Numbered from the stretch's first letter, positions 1 through 8,065 are shown. The stretch is 51,884 nt of DNA from Lentisphaeria bacterium (GCA_022768375.1 JALEMG010000011.1:1-51884); one strand, 5' to 3'. Program-made: numbers and translations. The notes: generated by a model from the letters alone, not told the origin.

Positions 1-162
1 GTGAGATTGCTGAAACAGGCCGGATCCCGGACCGCTTCTCCGGAGATGATTGCCGCAGATCTTGCTTCCGGTGCGCCGCAGAATCCGGACGGCACGATCA
101 ACCTGATTGAATATGCCGCCTGGCTGGCGAAGGAGGAAGACGATGCCGATCAATCCGAGTAA
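1..162 (+). CDS. C-terminal part of a small phage DNA-binding / small-terminase-like protein (partial)
   Basis: An open frame runs from base 1 and ends in TAA at 160-162, giving at least 53 residues; the true start lies before the window. The last part reads ADLASGAPQNPDGTINLIEY and then AAWLAKEE. The pattern of a Gly-x-Pro turn followed by N-x-D-G-x-I-N-L and a Trp-containing helix resembles the end of a winged-helix DNA-binding domain such as those of Nu1-type small terminase subunits. It overlaps the terminase start by 20 bases and carries that gene's ribosome site, so the two are translationally coupled. The family is inferred from position and pattern; a different phage helix-turn-helix protein is equally possible. 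Confidence 0.5.
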   Translation: MRLLKQAGSRTASPEMIAADLASGAPQNPDGTINLIEYAAWLAKEEDDADQSE

Positions 163-1441
163 CATGCGCGTGGTGGACGTCGCGCGGCTTCTGAACTCCA
201 CGTCGTTCGGATTTGTTCTGGCGCAGGCGCGGCTTTACCGCGAGTTCAACCGCGTCGGCTTCCGGATCGGCTCCTCGGAGAATCCGCGCAACATCAACCT
301 CCTGAAATACATTGCCTGGATGTTCGACCGGAAACACACTCCGGAGGAGACGTCCGGCGCGCGCAGCTATGAGGATCGGCGCAATGCCGAGCGCGACCGT
401 CAGGCGGAACAGTCGCTCGCCGGACGTGACATCGGCCCGCTCCCGGAGGTCGTGAATCCCGACAGGAAAGCCGCCTGCGAACGGAATTTCCAGCTTTTCT
501 GCGAGAGTTATTTCCCGGAGACCTATGCTCTTGCATGGTCGCCGGATCATCTGAAGGTGATTGAGAAGATTGAAACGGCGGTTTTGCGAGGTGGACTCTT
601 TGCTCTGGCGCTCCCGCGCGGTTCCGGGAAGACGACAATTACGGAAAGCGCGGCGCTCTGGTCAATGCTCTACGGTCACCGCGAGTTTGTGGTATTGATC
701 GGCGCGACTGAATCAGCGGCTCTGGAGCTTCTGGATTCTTTGAAGACCGAGCTGGAAGTCAACGAGCGTCTCGCCGAAGACTTCCCGGAGGTGTGCTATC
801 CGGTGGCACAGCTGGAGGGGATCGCGAACCGCTGCGCCGGACAGCTCTACAAGGGCGAGCGCACCCGCATCACCTGGACAAGCAACGAAATCGTTCTGCC
901 GACCGTCGAAGGAAGCAGGGCTTCCGGAATCATCGTCCGAGTTGCCGGCATCACCGGACGTATCCGTGGTATGAAGTTCAAGCGGAGCGACGGCCGGAAC
1001 GTGCGCCCGAGTCTGGTTGTCATCGACGATCCGCAGACCTCGGAATCCGCCGGATCGCTGGAACAGACACGCAAGCGGGTTCGTGTGCTTGCCGGAGACA
1101 TCCTGGGACTTGCCGGTCCGGGGCAGAAAATCTCCGGGATCATGCCCTGCACGATCATCCGTCCGGGTGACATGGCCGACATCATTCTCAACCGAAACAC
1201 ACATCCGGACTGGAACGGCGAAAAGACCCGAATGGTCTACCGCTTCCCCACGAATATGAAACTGTGGGAGGAATACGCCGAGATCCGGGCGGAAGCTCTG
1301 CGTACGGAGGGCAATTTCCAGAAGGCGACGGAGTTTTATCTGGCGAACCGGGAGGCGATGGACGCCGGAGCGGAAGTGAGCTGGGAAGCTCGCTTCATTC
1401 ACGATGAAGTATCGGCGCTTCAACACGCGATGAACCTGTAG
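143..1441 (+). CDS. terL: Phage terminase large subunit, ATPase part (ends at an in-frame amber codon)
   Basis: This is the motor part of the DNA-packaging terminase. The ATG at 143 is chosen because AAGGAGG lies at 130-136; an upstream ATG at 107 has no such site. The Walker A loop LPRGSGKTT is at residues 157-165 and the Walker B strand LVVIDD at 291-296. The first 60 residues look like a DNA-binding domain related to the protein encoded just upstream. The frame ends in TAG at 1439-1441 after HDEVSALQHAMNL. The nuclease half follows in the same frame, with FQDVAAFMSEYQNDPLP directly after the TAG, which reads as continuous terminase sequence. So 143-2482 is one 779-codon gene interrupted by a single amber codon: a pseudogene, a sequencing error or a read-through gene. 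Confidence 0.85.
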   Translation: MPINPSNMRVVDVARLLNSTSFGFVLAQARLYREFNRVGFRIGSSENPRNINLLKYIAWMFDRKHTPEETSGARSYEDRRNAERDRQAEQSLAGRDIGPLPEVVNPDRKAACERNFQLFCESYFPETYALAWSPDHLKVIEKIETAVLRGGLFALALPRGSGKTTITESAALWSMLYGHREFVVLIGATESAALELLDSLKTELEVNERLAEDFPEVCYPVAQLEGIANRCAGQLYKGERTRITWTSNEIVLPTVEGSRASGIIVRVAGITGRIRGMKFKRSDGRNVRPSLVVIDDPQTSESAGSLEQTRKRVRVLAGDILGLAGPGQKISGIMPCTIIRPGDMADIILNRNTHPDWNGEKTRMVYRFPTNMKLWEEYAEIRAEALRTEGNFQKATEFYLANREAMDAGAEVSWEARFIHDEVSALQHAMNL

Positions 1442-1462
1442 TTTCAAGATGTAGCAGCCTTT

Positions 1463-2482
1463 ATGAGCGAGTATCAGAACGACCCGCTCCCGGATGACAC
1501 GGCGGATGACTCGCTCCTTTCCGTGGACGAGATCTGTGCAAAGATCAACGGACTTGCCCGACGGCGCGTCCCGCTGAAATGCGATCGCCTCACGATGTTT
1601 GTCGACGTCCAGAAAGCGCTGCTTTTCTATGTGGTGATCGCATGGGCGGAGGACTTCACCGGCGCGGTCATCGACTACGGCTCATGGCCGGATCAGCACC
1701 GGCACGAGTATTCGCTTGCCGATGCGAATCCGAGCATTCAGACACTCTTCCCGAAAGCGGGCTTCGAGGGGGCCCTGTACGCCGCGTTGTCCGCGCTGAC
1801 CGATGAATGCCTCGGTCGCGAGTGGGAGCGCGAGGACGGGGCTGTCCTGAAAATCGAGCGTGCCCTTGTGGATGCGAACTGGGGACAGTCAACCGATGTC
1901 GTTTATCAGTTCTGCCGCCAGAGTTCCCACGCAGGAGTGATCCTGCCGTCGCATGGCAGATACGTCGGAGCATCCTCGAAACCCATGACCGAATACCGCA
2001 AACAGCAGGGCGACCGGCTCGGGTTCAACTGGATGATTCCGAATGTCGCCGGGAAACGGGCGATCCGGCATGTCATCTACGACACGAATTACTGGAAGAG
2101 TTTCATTCACGCGCGGCTCGCGGTTCCCGTCGGCGACAAGGGGTCGCTCACGCTCTACGGACGGATCCCCGGCGCTCATCAGCTCTTCGCGGAGCATCTG
2201 ACCGCCGAATACCGCATCAAAACACAGGGGCGCGGCCGCACGGTCGACGAGTGGAAACTCAAGCCTCAGTCGCACGACAACCACTGGCTGGACTGCGCGG
2301 CGGGATGCGCGGTCTGCGCCTCCATGCTGGGCGCGACGCTCCCGGAACTCGGCGCGGCCCGGCCCGCACTCAAGGCAAAGATCAAACTCTCCGACCGGCT
2401 GACGGGAACGCCCACGGCAGAGGTGGCCTCGCGCACCGGCAAACTCAAACTTTCCGAACTCAGGAGCAGGAAAAATGGATAA
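1463..2482 (+). CDS. terL: Phage terminase large subunit, nuclease part (downstream of the amber codon)
   Basis: This is the RNase H-like endonuclease half of the large terminase, which cuts concatemeric phage DNA. An acidic metal-ligand strand (LTMFVDVQKALLFYVVIAW, Asp in FVD) opens the domain. The motif HDNHWLDCAAGCAVCAS near the C terminus supplies the last acidic ligand. The ATG at 1463 has no recognisable ribosome site and stands in the same frame as the ATPase part, only 21 bases after its TAG, so independent translation from here is doubtful. It is best read as the second half of one terL gene. The stop TAA at 2480-2482 overlaps the next small ORF. Confidence 0.8.
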   Translation: MSEYQNDPLPDDTADDSLLSVDEICAKINGLARRRVPLKCDRLTMFVDVQKALLFYVVIAWAEDFTGAVIDYGSWPDQHRHEYSLADANPSIQTLFPKAGFEGALYAALSALTDECLGREWEREDGAVLKIERALVDANWGQSTDVVYQFCRQSSHAGVILPSHGRYVGASSKPMTEYRKQQGDRLGFNWMIPNVAGKRAIRHVIYDTNYWKSFIHARLAVPVGDKGSLTLYGRIPGAHQLFAEHLTAEYRIKTQGRGRTVDEWKLKPQSHDNHWLDCAAGCAVCASMLGATLPELGAARPALKAKIKLSDRLTGTPTAEVASRTGKLKLSELRSRKNG

Positions 2483-2549
2483 CGAGGTCATAAAGCGGAT
2501 CGCGGAAATTCTGGCGGCCGCAATTATGCGAAAAAAATTGCAAAATTGA
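2475..2549 (+). CDS. Possible 24-residue small protein after terL
   Basis: ATG at 2475 lies inside the end of terL (the stop overlaps as ATGGATAA) and follows the purine-rich AGGAGCAGG. The frame codes for a short helical, Lys-rich peptide (MDNEVIKRIAEILAAAIMRK then KLQN) and ends in TGA at 2547-2549. Overlap with a good ribosome site favours real translation, but it may be the truncated start of a lost gene. I recognise no function. Confidence 0.35.
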   Translation: MDNEVIKRIAEILAAAIMRKKLQN

Positions 2550-2561
2550 GCTCAGAATGAG

Positions 2562-2591
2562 TTGCTATCCCGCTCGACAAGAGCTTATATA
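2562..2591 (+). promoter_or_regulatory. Sigma-70-like promoter for the DUF2924/recombinase pair
   Basis: TTGCTA at 2562-2567 and TATATA at 2586-2591 are separated by 18 bases in an AT-rich gap. Transcription would start near 2598, about 23 bases before the ATG of the DUF2924 gene. This suggests the recombinase cassette is expressed independently of the packaging gene. Confidence 0.55.
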
Positions 2592-2620
2592 TAGCACAAA
2601 ATTCTGAGCAGGAGAAGGTT

Positions 2621-3046
2621 ATGGCAAAAGCGACTCAAATAAGAAACAACATCCGCGTGGAACTCGCCCGGCTTCAGATCATGGAGCTGGACGAGCTGCG
2701 GAAAAAATGGAGGGAACTCTACGGGAAAGAGCCGCCCGACTGCGGCAAAATCTTGCTGCGTCGACAGCTCGCTTTCCGAATTCAGGAAATGCAATACGGC
2801 GGCATCAGTGAATCGGCGCAGGCGGCGCTGACCGAGATCGGCAAAACGCCCAAACCGCAGAAGAATCCCGGAGGAGTCCTCCCCGGCACTCGGTTTGAGC
2901 GGTCGTGGAAGGGAAAGGTTTGCACGGTCGTGGCGACCGCAGAGGGCTTCGAATACAACGGACAAACATACAAATCGCTTTCCGGGGCGGCGTTCGCCAT
3001 TACCGGGACGCAGTGGAACGGAAAGAAATTCTTCGGGGTGAAATGA
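2621..3046 (+). CDS. DUF2924 protein, partner of the serine recombinase
   Basis: A 141-residue basic protein. The N-terminal half is helical (ELARLQIMELDELRKKWREL, then a Leu/Arg-rich helix). The C-terminal half has the DUF2924 signature region GGVLPGTRFERSWKGK followed by a small beta-rich segment with GFEYNGQTYKSLSGAA and GTQWNGKKFFG. Genes of this family commonly sit directly before site-specific recombinases in prophages and related elements; a biochemical role is not established. The ribosome site AGGAGAAGG is just before the ATG. The TGA stop overlaps the recombinase start (ATGA at 3043-3046), so the two are coupled. It probably helps DNA binding or control of recombination, which is inference. 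Confidence 0.8.
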   Translation: MAKATQIRNNIRVELARLQIMELDELRKKWRELYGKEPPDCGKILLRRQLAFRIQEMQYGGISESAQAALTEIGKTPKPQKNPGGVLPGTRFERSWKGKVCTVVATAEGFEYNGQTYKSLSGAAFAITGTQWNGKKFFGVK

Positions 3047-4968
3047 TGGATGAAAAAGTAAGATGCGCCTGCTATACCCGGAAGAGCGTGGAGAATGCCA
3101 CGCTCGACCGCGACTTCAATTCGCTGGTTTCACAGCGAGAGGCTTGTGAGAATTACATCGCCAGCCAGAAAGGGAAAGGCTGGATCTGCCTGTCGGACCA
3201 TTACGACGACGGCGGGTATTCGGGCGGCAACATGAATCGGCCCGCGATGCAGCGGCTGAAAGCGGACATCGAAGCCGGTAAAATTGACATGGTGGTCTGC
3301 TTCAAGATCGACCGTTTATCCAGGTCGATCATCGACTTCGTTGAGCTTCAAAAATTCTTCGAAGAGCACGGGGTGCATTTCGTCAGTGTCACGCAGGACA
3401 TCAACACCAGCACCAGCTCCGGACGGATGCTGCTGAATATCCTGATCACCTTTGCATCCTTCGAACGGGACCTGATTATAGATCGCGTCAAGACCGCCAT
3501 AGAGGGAGGAAAAAAGCGCGGAAAATTCTGCGGCGGCGTCCCGATGCTGGGCTACCGGTCCGACCCTTACACGAAAAAACTGATCGTGGACCCGGACGAG
3601 GCTAAAACCGTCCGTCTGATCTTCGAAAAATATGTGGCGCTGGAGTCCATTCAGGCCACGGTCTCGGAGATCAACCGGCTGGGGCTGAGGACCCGCGAAT
3701 GGGTGTCGGTCAGCACCGGCAAGAAACATGCGGCAAAACCGTGGAACTCCACATCCATCCACCGGATTCTCACGAGCCCGATTTACGCCGGGTATGTATC
3801 GCATTACGATACAAACTACGAGGGCGAGCACGAGGCGATCATCCCCCGGCCCGAATGGGAGAAGGTCCAGCAGATGCTGGAGGCCCGAAGCCCGCTTCCT
3901 CGCGGCCAGCAGCGGCAGCGGCATTTCCATCCATTCGACGGTCACGTCATCTGCGGCCACTGCAACTGCGCTCTGACGCCGACCTACACGAAAAAGCAGG
4001 GCCGGAAATACTGCTACTACATCTGCTCGCGTCTGAACAAGGATGCCGATCATGACTGCCCGGTGAAGCGCGTTCCCGCTGGTGATCTGGAACACGCCGT
4101 TGTTTCCATGCTCTCCGGTCTGTTCCAGGCTCCGTCGATCCTGCGCGAGGCGCTGAAAGCGGTCCGGCACAAGGAAGAACTGCTCCGGAAGAACTGCGAG
4201 CGGGACGTTGAACTCCTGCAGGCCCAACTCGACGAGATGAAAAAACAGGCGCTGAAGGAAGACTTCAATTTCGAGGAAGTCAAAAAGGCGGCCGATCTGC
4301 TCGCTGAGGCAAAGCGAAAACGCAATCTTCTCCGCGAGCCCATCAGCGAGGACGAGGTCATTGCCGCGCTGGGCGACGCGGCCGGGCTGTGGGAATTCAT
4401 GTTTCCCGGAGCGCGGCACGAACTCCTGCAGCTGATCGTGGGCGACATTGTGGTTTACCCGGACCGCATCAGTTTCGTGTTGAAGGTGGACGGGCTGAAA
4501 GACCTGGCCTCCGAAATGGCCGTCAGCGGCTACTTCAACGAGGCGCACGGCGATCCGGCGAAGCTTCCGGAAACCGAGCAGGAGATTCTGGACGACGGTT
4601 CGGTCCGCATCACGATGAAGATGGAATCGAAGCACATTGACGGGCATCGCCGGGTGGTGATCCCCGCTCCCGGTGCGGAACGGCTGAAACAGACCTCGCT
4701 TCTCCGGGCAATCAACAACGCGCGGCTCTGGATGGACAAGCTGATCAACGGCGAGGCGACGAACGTCACCGATCTGTCAAAGCTGCTGGGACTGAAAAGC
4801 GGCTACGTCAGCCGCATTCTTTCCCTGAACAGTCTCGCGCCGGACATTGTCGAGGCGATTCTCGCCGGGATCGAACCGGACGGCCTGTCCATCGCAAAGC
4901 TCACCGAGCAGCCGATCCCGGAGGACTGGAACGAACAGCGGCGGCTTTACGGCTTTCCGACACGGTAA
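3043..4968 (+). CDS. Large serine recombinase / integrase
   Basis: A 641-residue site-specific recombinase of the large serine family, likely the integrase or excisionase of this element. The catalytic domain starts with CACYTRKS, placing the nucleophile at Ser15, and has the arginine-rich FKIDRLSRS motif. A recombinase domain follows (about 170-300). Then comes a zinc ribbon (VICGHCNCALTP ... YYICSRLNKDADHDCP), and then a Lys/Glu-rich coiled coil. An extra C-terminal helix-turn-helix segment (VTDLSKLLGLKSGYVSRIL) ends near GF just before the stop, an arrangement seen in related prophage recombinases. The start overlaps DUF2924 by four bases. A strong terminator lies 14 bases after the stop. 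All expected motifs are present, so it is probably functional. Confidence 0.93.
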   Translation: MMDEKVRCACYTRKSVENATLDRDFNSLVSQREACENYIASQKGKGWICLSDHYDDGGYSGGNMNRPAMQRLKADIEAGKIDMVVCFKIDRLSRSIIDFVELQKFFEEHGVHFVSVTQDINTSTSSGRMLLNILITFASFERDLIIDRVKTAIEGGKKRGKFCGGVPMLGYRSDPYTKKLIVDPDEAKTVRLIFEKYVALESIQATVSEINRLGLRTREWVSVSTGKKHAAKPWNSTSIHRILTSPIYAGYVSHYDTNYEGEHEAIIPRPEWEKVQQMLEARSPLPRGQQRQRHFHPFDGHVICGHCNCALTPTYTKKQGRKYCYYICSRLNKDADHDCPVKRVPAGDLEHAVVSMLSGLFQAPSILREALKAVRHKEELLRKNCERDVELLQAQLDEMKKQALKEDFNFEEVKKAADLLAEAKRKRNLLREPISEDEVIAALGDAAGLWEFMFPGARHELLQLIVGDIVVYPDRISFVLKVDGLKDLASEMAVSGYFNEAHGDPAKLPETEQEILDDGSVRITMKMESKHIDGHRRVVIPAPGAERLKQTSLLRAINNARLWMDKLINGEATNVTDLSKLLGLKSGYVSRILSLNSLAPDIVEAILAGIEPDGLSIAKLTEQPIPEDWNEQRRLYGFPTR

Positions 4969-4982
4969 CCCCACCACGAACT

Positions 4983-5011
4983 GGCGGCAGGAGAAATCCT
5001 GCCGCCTTTTT
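4983..5011 (+). terminator. Rho-independent terminator of the recombinase operon
   Basis: A perfect 10-base-pair stem GGCGGCAGGA / TCCTGCCGCC (4983-4992, 4997-5006) with a GAAA tetraloop is followed by five T. Confidence 0.9.
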
Positions 5012-5247
5012 GCGTTTCTGGGGCCGCTGTGGCGCGAGTTTACGGCTGGGGCGGGGAACAGGGGGGAACTACGTTAACATGAACAAGTGCCCGCTGCAAC
5101 GGCTGTTCGTGGCGGCAAGACAGGGCAAAGTGCGGAATTTTAAAGAATGATTTTGAATTCCCGTGCTTTTACACCAGTCTTCGCGCTTGATTGATCGGAT
5201 GTTGGAAAAGTTCGGGGGGTTCGTTGTGAAGATCAACATTATCACCA

Positions 5248-5403
5248 TTATCTTGCATCAAGCAGAGGCAGTAATTTTTGCCGCTCCATCTCGATGGATG
5301 AGTTCTCCATTGAAATACGAATGATGCGTTCTAAAATATCCTTTGTATTTTGATCTTTGCACCGTTCTTTGATTTCTTTTATCAATGCCTTGCGAAGTTT
5401 CAT
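5248..5403 (-). CDS. Small hypothetical protein, 51 residues
   Basis: The reverse-strand frame starts with ATG at 5401-5403 and ends TAA at 5248-5250. It codes for a charged helical protein beginning MKLRKALIKEIKERCKD and ending RQKLLPLLDAR. AGGAAG lies about nine bases upstream of the start. Codon use is AT-rich, unlike the host genes, which points to acquired DNA. No family is recognised. It could be a chance frame, but the amphipathic composition and ribosome site argue weakly for a real gene, perhaps a regulator of the element. Confidence 0.4.
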   Translation of the reverse strand: MKLRKALIKEIKERCKDQNTKDILERIIRISMENSSIEMERQKLLPLLDAR

Positions 5404-5519
5404 TCAGATGCTTCCTGGGTCCTCCGGGAAAATTTTTCCTCAGAAAAAGTTCGAAGATCCAAAAATGGTAGGAGAGTTTTTTTCGCTACCATTTGACAAG
5501 GCAAAGTAGGGGCATTTTT

Positions 5520-5690
5520 GAGGTCAGAGAGGGTCTATTATCACTAAATAGACTGTTGGTGACGAAAAAAACTCGACCGTGTTTCAAACCTCACCTGCCG
5601 CGTACCGTCAAGGGAAGGTAGAATAGGCTGACCTCAAAACGGGAGCAATCCTACCGATGGTTCGAATCCCACTCGAAGCGAGTTTTTATC
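5520..5690 (+). ncRNA. Structured, partly tRNA-like sequence of unknown nature
   Basis: Nested inverted repeats: GAGGTCAG (5520-5527) with CTGACCTC (5628-5635); AAAAACTCG (5567-5575) with CGAGTTTTT (5679-5687); GGTAG (5617-5621) with CTACC (5651-5655); and a local GTCTATT...AATAGAC hairpin at 5534-5552. Inside are features reminiscent of a class II tRNA: a D-loop-like GGTAGAATA, a CTCAAAA stretch where a Leu anticodon loop would be, a GGGAGCAATCC variable-arm-like part, and GGTTCGAATCCC as in a T arm. The T stem and acceptor stem do not pair properly. The last hairpin ACTCG-AAG-CGAGT is followed by T5 like a terminator. It may be a decayed tRNA, a phage ncRNA or an attachment site. Confidence 0.3.
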
Positions 5691-5957
5691 CTCCCCTTGG
5701 CTCGGTAGAATACAAAAAAGCATTATTGCTGATTATGAACGAGTTGTGTAGTCACTCCAGTTTTTGAGGCTTTCCCAGAATCGTCAGAATTCAGACTGAA
5801 AACGGCGGATTTTTCCGGAAAAACGGCCTGATCCGGGAGTCTGAGTGTGTTTCAAACACACAGCGATATGTTTTGTAAAACCCTTTGTGTCAACGGGTTT
5901 TAGCGATGGGTGCGCAAACTGACTCTGATTTAAAGAATTTGGAGGGGGCAAAAAAAA

Positions 5958-6045
5958 TGGCGGAGAGAGCGGGATTCGAACCCGCGGTGAGTTTCCCCAC
6001 GGCGGTTTTCAAGACCGCTGCCTTAAACCACTCGACCATCTCTCC
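5958..6045 (-). tRNA. tRNA-Ser (anticodon TGA)
   Basis: On the reverse strand the cloverleaf has acceptor GGAGAGA pairing with TCTCTCC, discriminator G and encoded CCA. The anticodon loop CTTGAAA carries TGA, there is a long variable arm (class II), and the T arm is GCGGGTTCGAATCCCGC. It lies next to the gene-poor border of the phage-like element. Confidence 0.95.
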
Positions 6046-6113
6046 GGGGGAATGCGGAAGTTAAGATATCACTCCCGGCACAAATTTGCAACCGCCGGGA
6101 GGCGAAAATCGCC

Positions 6114-7991
6114 CTATTTCGTCAATGCGGCGGCCAGAAGTTCCTGAATACCCTTGGCGAACGCGGCGGGATCGGCCACGGGGCTTCCCTCCAGCAGCAG
6201 CGCCTGATCGTAGAGTATCCGGGCGTACTGACGCAGTTTTTCCGCTTCGGTTCCGGCGGCCAGTTGCGCTTCAAACGCCTGAATGAGCGGATGATCGCAG
6301 CTGAGTTCCAGAATGCGTTTGCTCACCGGGACGGCCTGATTCATCGCCCGAAAGAGCCGTTCCATGTGAGGACTGAGCGCCGCGCCGTCTACCGTGAGGC
6401 AGCACGGACTGTCGGCCAGAAGCGAGGAGAATTTGACTTCGCTCACTTCGGCGGCGAGTTCGGTTTTGAGAAATTCCGCCGTTTTCGCGTATTTTTCGGC
6501 GGCGGCTTTCACCGTGTCGGCGCTCTCCTCGCCGGAGAAATCTCCCCGGAGCACGCTTTTGAAACTCTTTTTCTGATACTGGAACATGGACTGCATCACC
6601 CATTCGTCGATGGGATCGGTCATGAACAGTACATCCCAGCCCTGCTTGCGGAAATACTCCAGCGCGGGTGAAAACGCCACCGCATTCCGCTTTTCTCCGG
6701 TGATGTAGAAAATTTCCTTTTGGGCCTCGGGCATGGCGGCGACGTACTCGCCCAGCGTGATGAATTTGCCCGGTTCGGTATTCATGGATTCGTAGAGGAC
6801 CAGATCCTTGAGTTTCTCCGCGTTGGCCCGGTCGGTGTGCAGACCTTCCTTGATGATTCGGCCGAATTCGACGAAGAATTTCTCGTAGTTCTCCCGATCG
6901 CCGTCCAGCAGTTTTTTCATTTCCGAAAGGATCTTACCGGTGACGGCGGTCTGGATCTTGGCCAGCAGGGGGTTCTGCTGGAGGATCTCCCGGGAGACGT
7001 TCAGCGGCAGGTCGCTGGAATCCACCACCCCGCAGACGAACCGTAGGTAGTCGGGCAGCAGTTCCTTGCACTCGTCGGTGATGAACATGCGCTTGATGTA
7101 GAGTTGCAGCCCTTTTTTCTGAATATCCGGCATCAGCAGGTTGAAGGGCGCCTGCTTGGGCAGGAACAGCAGCGCCTTGAATTCGCTGGCGCCCTCGGCG
7201 GTCATGTGGATTGCCTTGAGGTATTCGGTGCCGCCGAAGTTGGACAAATGGGTGTAGAAACTCTTGTATTCCTCGTCGGTGATCTCCGAGGGCTTGCGCA
7301 GCCAGATCGCCTTCCGGGAGTTGAGCACCCGCTCTTCGACGGTCTCCTTTTTGTTCTCATCGACCTTTTTCTCCGGCGTGACGATGGGGTAGGCGATGAA
7401 ATCGGAATACTTGCGGACGATCTCGGAGATTTTCCAACTCTCCAGATAGATCTCCGCATCCTCTTTCAGATAGAGGACGATTTCGGTGCCGGGTTCGGCC
7501 TTTTCCGCGGGGGCGAGGGTGTAATCCGCCTGCCCGTCGCTGGTCCACTTCACCGCGGGCGCGTCGCCGCTGCGGGTGGTGAGTTCGACTTTCGATGCGA
7601 CCATGAAGGCGGAGTAGAAGCCGACGCCGAATTGCCCAATGAGTTCCGGCACGTCGGCGGTGTGCCCGCCCTGTTCCTCCAGCATCTTGAGAAAGGCCTT
7701 CGTGCCGCTTTTGGCGATGGTGCCGATGTTGTCCACGACCTCCTCCTCGGTCATGCCGATGCCGTTGTCGGAAATGACGAGGGTTTTCGCCTCCTTGTCG
7801 GGCGTGATGCGGATTTTCCACTCTCTGGCGACCGCCGGATCGGTCAGACTGGCGAAGCGGGCCTTGTCGATGGCGTCGGCGGCGTTGGCGATCAATTCGC
7901 GCAGAAAAATGTCCCGGTTGGAATACAGCGAATGGATCATCAACTGCAAAAGTTGTCTGACCTCGGTCTTGAAGGTTCTGGTCTTGCTCAT
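6114..7991 (-). CDS. htpG: HSP90-family molecular chaperone HtpG
   Basis: A 625-residue cytosolic ATP-dependent chaperone, normal length for bacterial HtpG. The N-terminal GHKL ATPase pocket is intact. Helix RELIANAADAIDK carries Asn36 for Mg2+/ATP, DNGIGM carries Asp75, then GTIAKSGTKAF, and the lid/glycine motif IGQFGVGFYSAFMVA. The middle domain includes RMFITDECKELLP and the catalytic-loop region SSDLPLNVSREILQ. The C-terminal dimer domain ends in KGIQELLAAALTK. Note ANAAD in place of the more usual SNASD in the first motif. It is a single gene with its own promoter (8038-8065). No CIRCE operator is seen nearby. Confidence 0.97.
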   Translation of the reverse strand: MSKTRTFKTEVRQLLQLMIHSLYSNRDIFLRELIANAADAIDKARFASLTDPAVAREWKIRITPDKEAKTLVISDNGIGMTEEEVVDNIGTIAKSGTKAFLKMLEEQGGHTADVPELIGQFGVGFYSAFMVASKVELTTRSGDAPAVKWTSDGQADYTLAPAEKAEPGTEIVLYLKEDAEIYLESWKISEIVRKYSDFIAYPIVTPEKKVDENKKETVEERVLNSRKAIWLRKPSEITDEEYKSFYTHLSNFGGTEYLKAIHMTAEGASEFKALLFLPKQAPFNLLMPDIQKKGLQLYIKRMFITDECKELLPDYLRFVCGVVDSSDLPLNVSREILQQNPLLAKIQTAVTGKILSEMKKLLDGDRENYEKFFVEFGRIIKEGLHTDRANAEKLKDLVLYESMNTEPGKFITLGEYVAAMPEAQKEIFYITGEKRNAVAFSPALEYFRKQGWDVLFMTDPIDEWVMQSMFQYQKKSFKSVLRGDFSGEESADTVKAAAEKYAKTAEFLKTELAAEVSEVKFSSLLADSPCCLTVDGAALSPHMERLFRAMNQAVPVSKRILELSCDHPLIQAFEAQLAAGTEAEKLRQYARILYDQALLLEGSPVADPAAFAKGIQELLAAALTK

Positions 7992-8037
7992 AACGAATGT
8001 TCACTCCCATTGGTTGTCCGTTGCAATGTTTTCCGTA

Positions 8038-8065
8038 AATATAGTTTTTTTCCCGGAAAAATCAA
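8038..8065 (-). promoter_or_regulatory. Promoter of htpG
   Basis: On the reverse strand TTGATT (8060-8065) and TATATT (8038-8043) are spaced by 16 bases, upstream of the htpG ATG at 7991. Confidence 0.65.

Larger units (their letters stand above)
5012..5957. other. Gene-poor element border between the recombinase and tRNA-Ser
   Basis: About 950 bases with no long reading frame and visibly lower GC than the genes on either side. Contents: a weak 23-codon frame from 5078; a possible reverse small gene (5248-5403); a TGGTAG...CTACCA inverted repeat around 5465-5496; the structured stretch 5520-5690; a GTGTGTTT-C-AAACACAC palindrome at 5845-5861; and an AAAACCC...GGGTTTT hairpin at 5877-5901. 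This is where the attachment junction (attR or attL) of the recombinase element would be expected, but I cannot define its core from one sequence. Confidence 0.5.
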
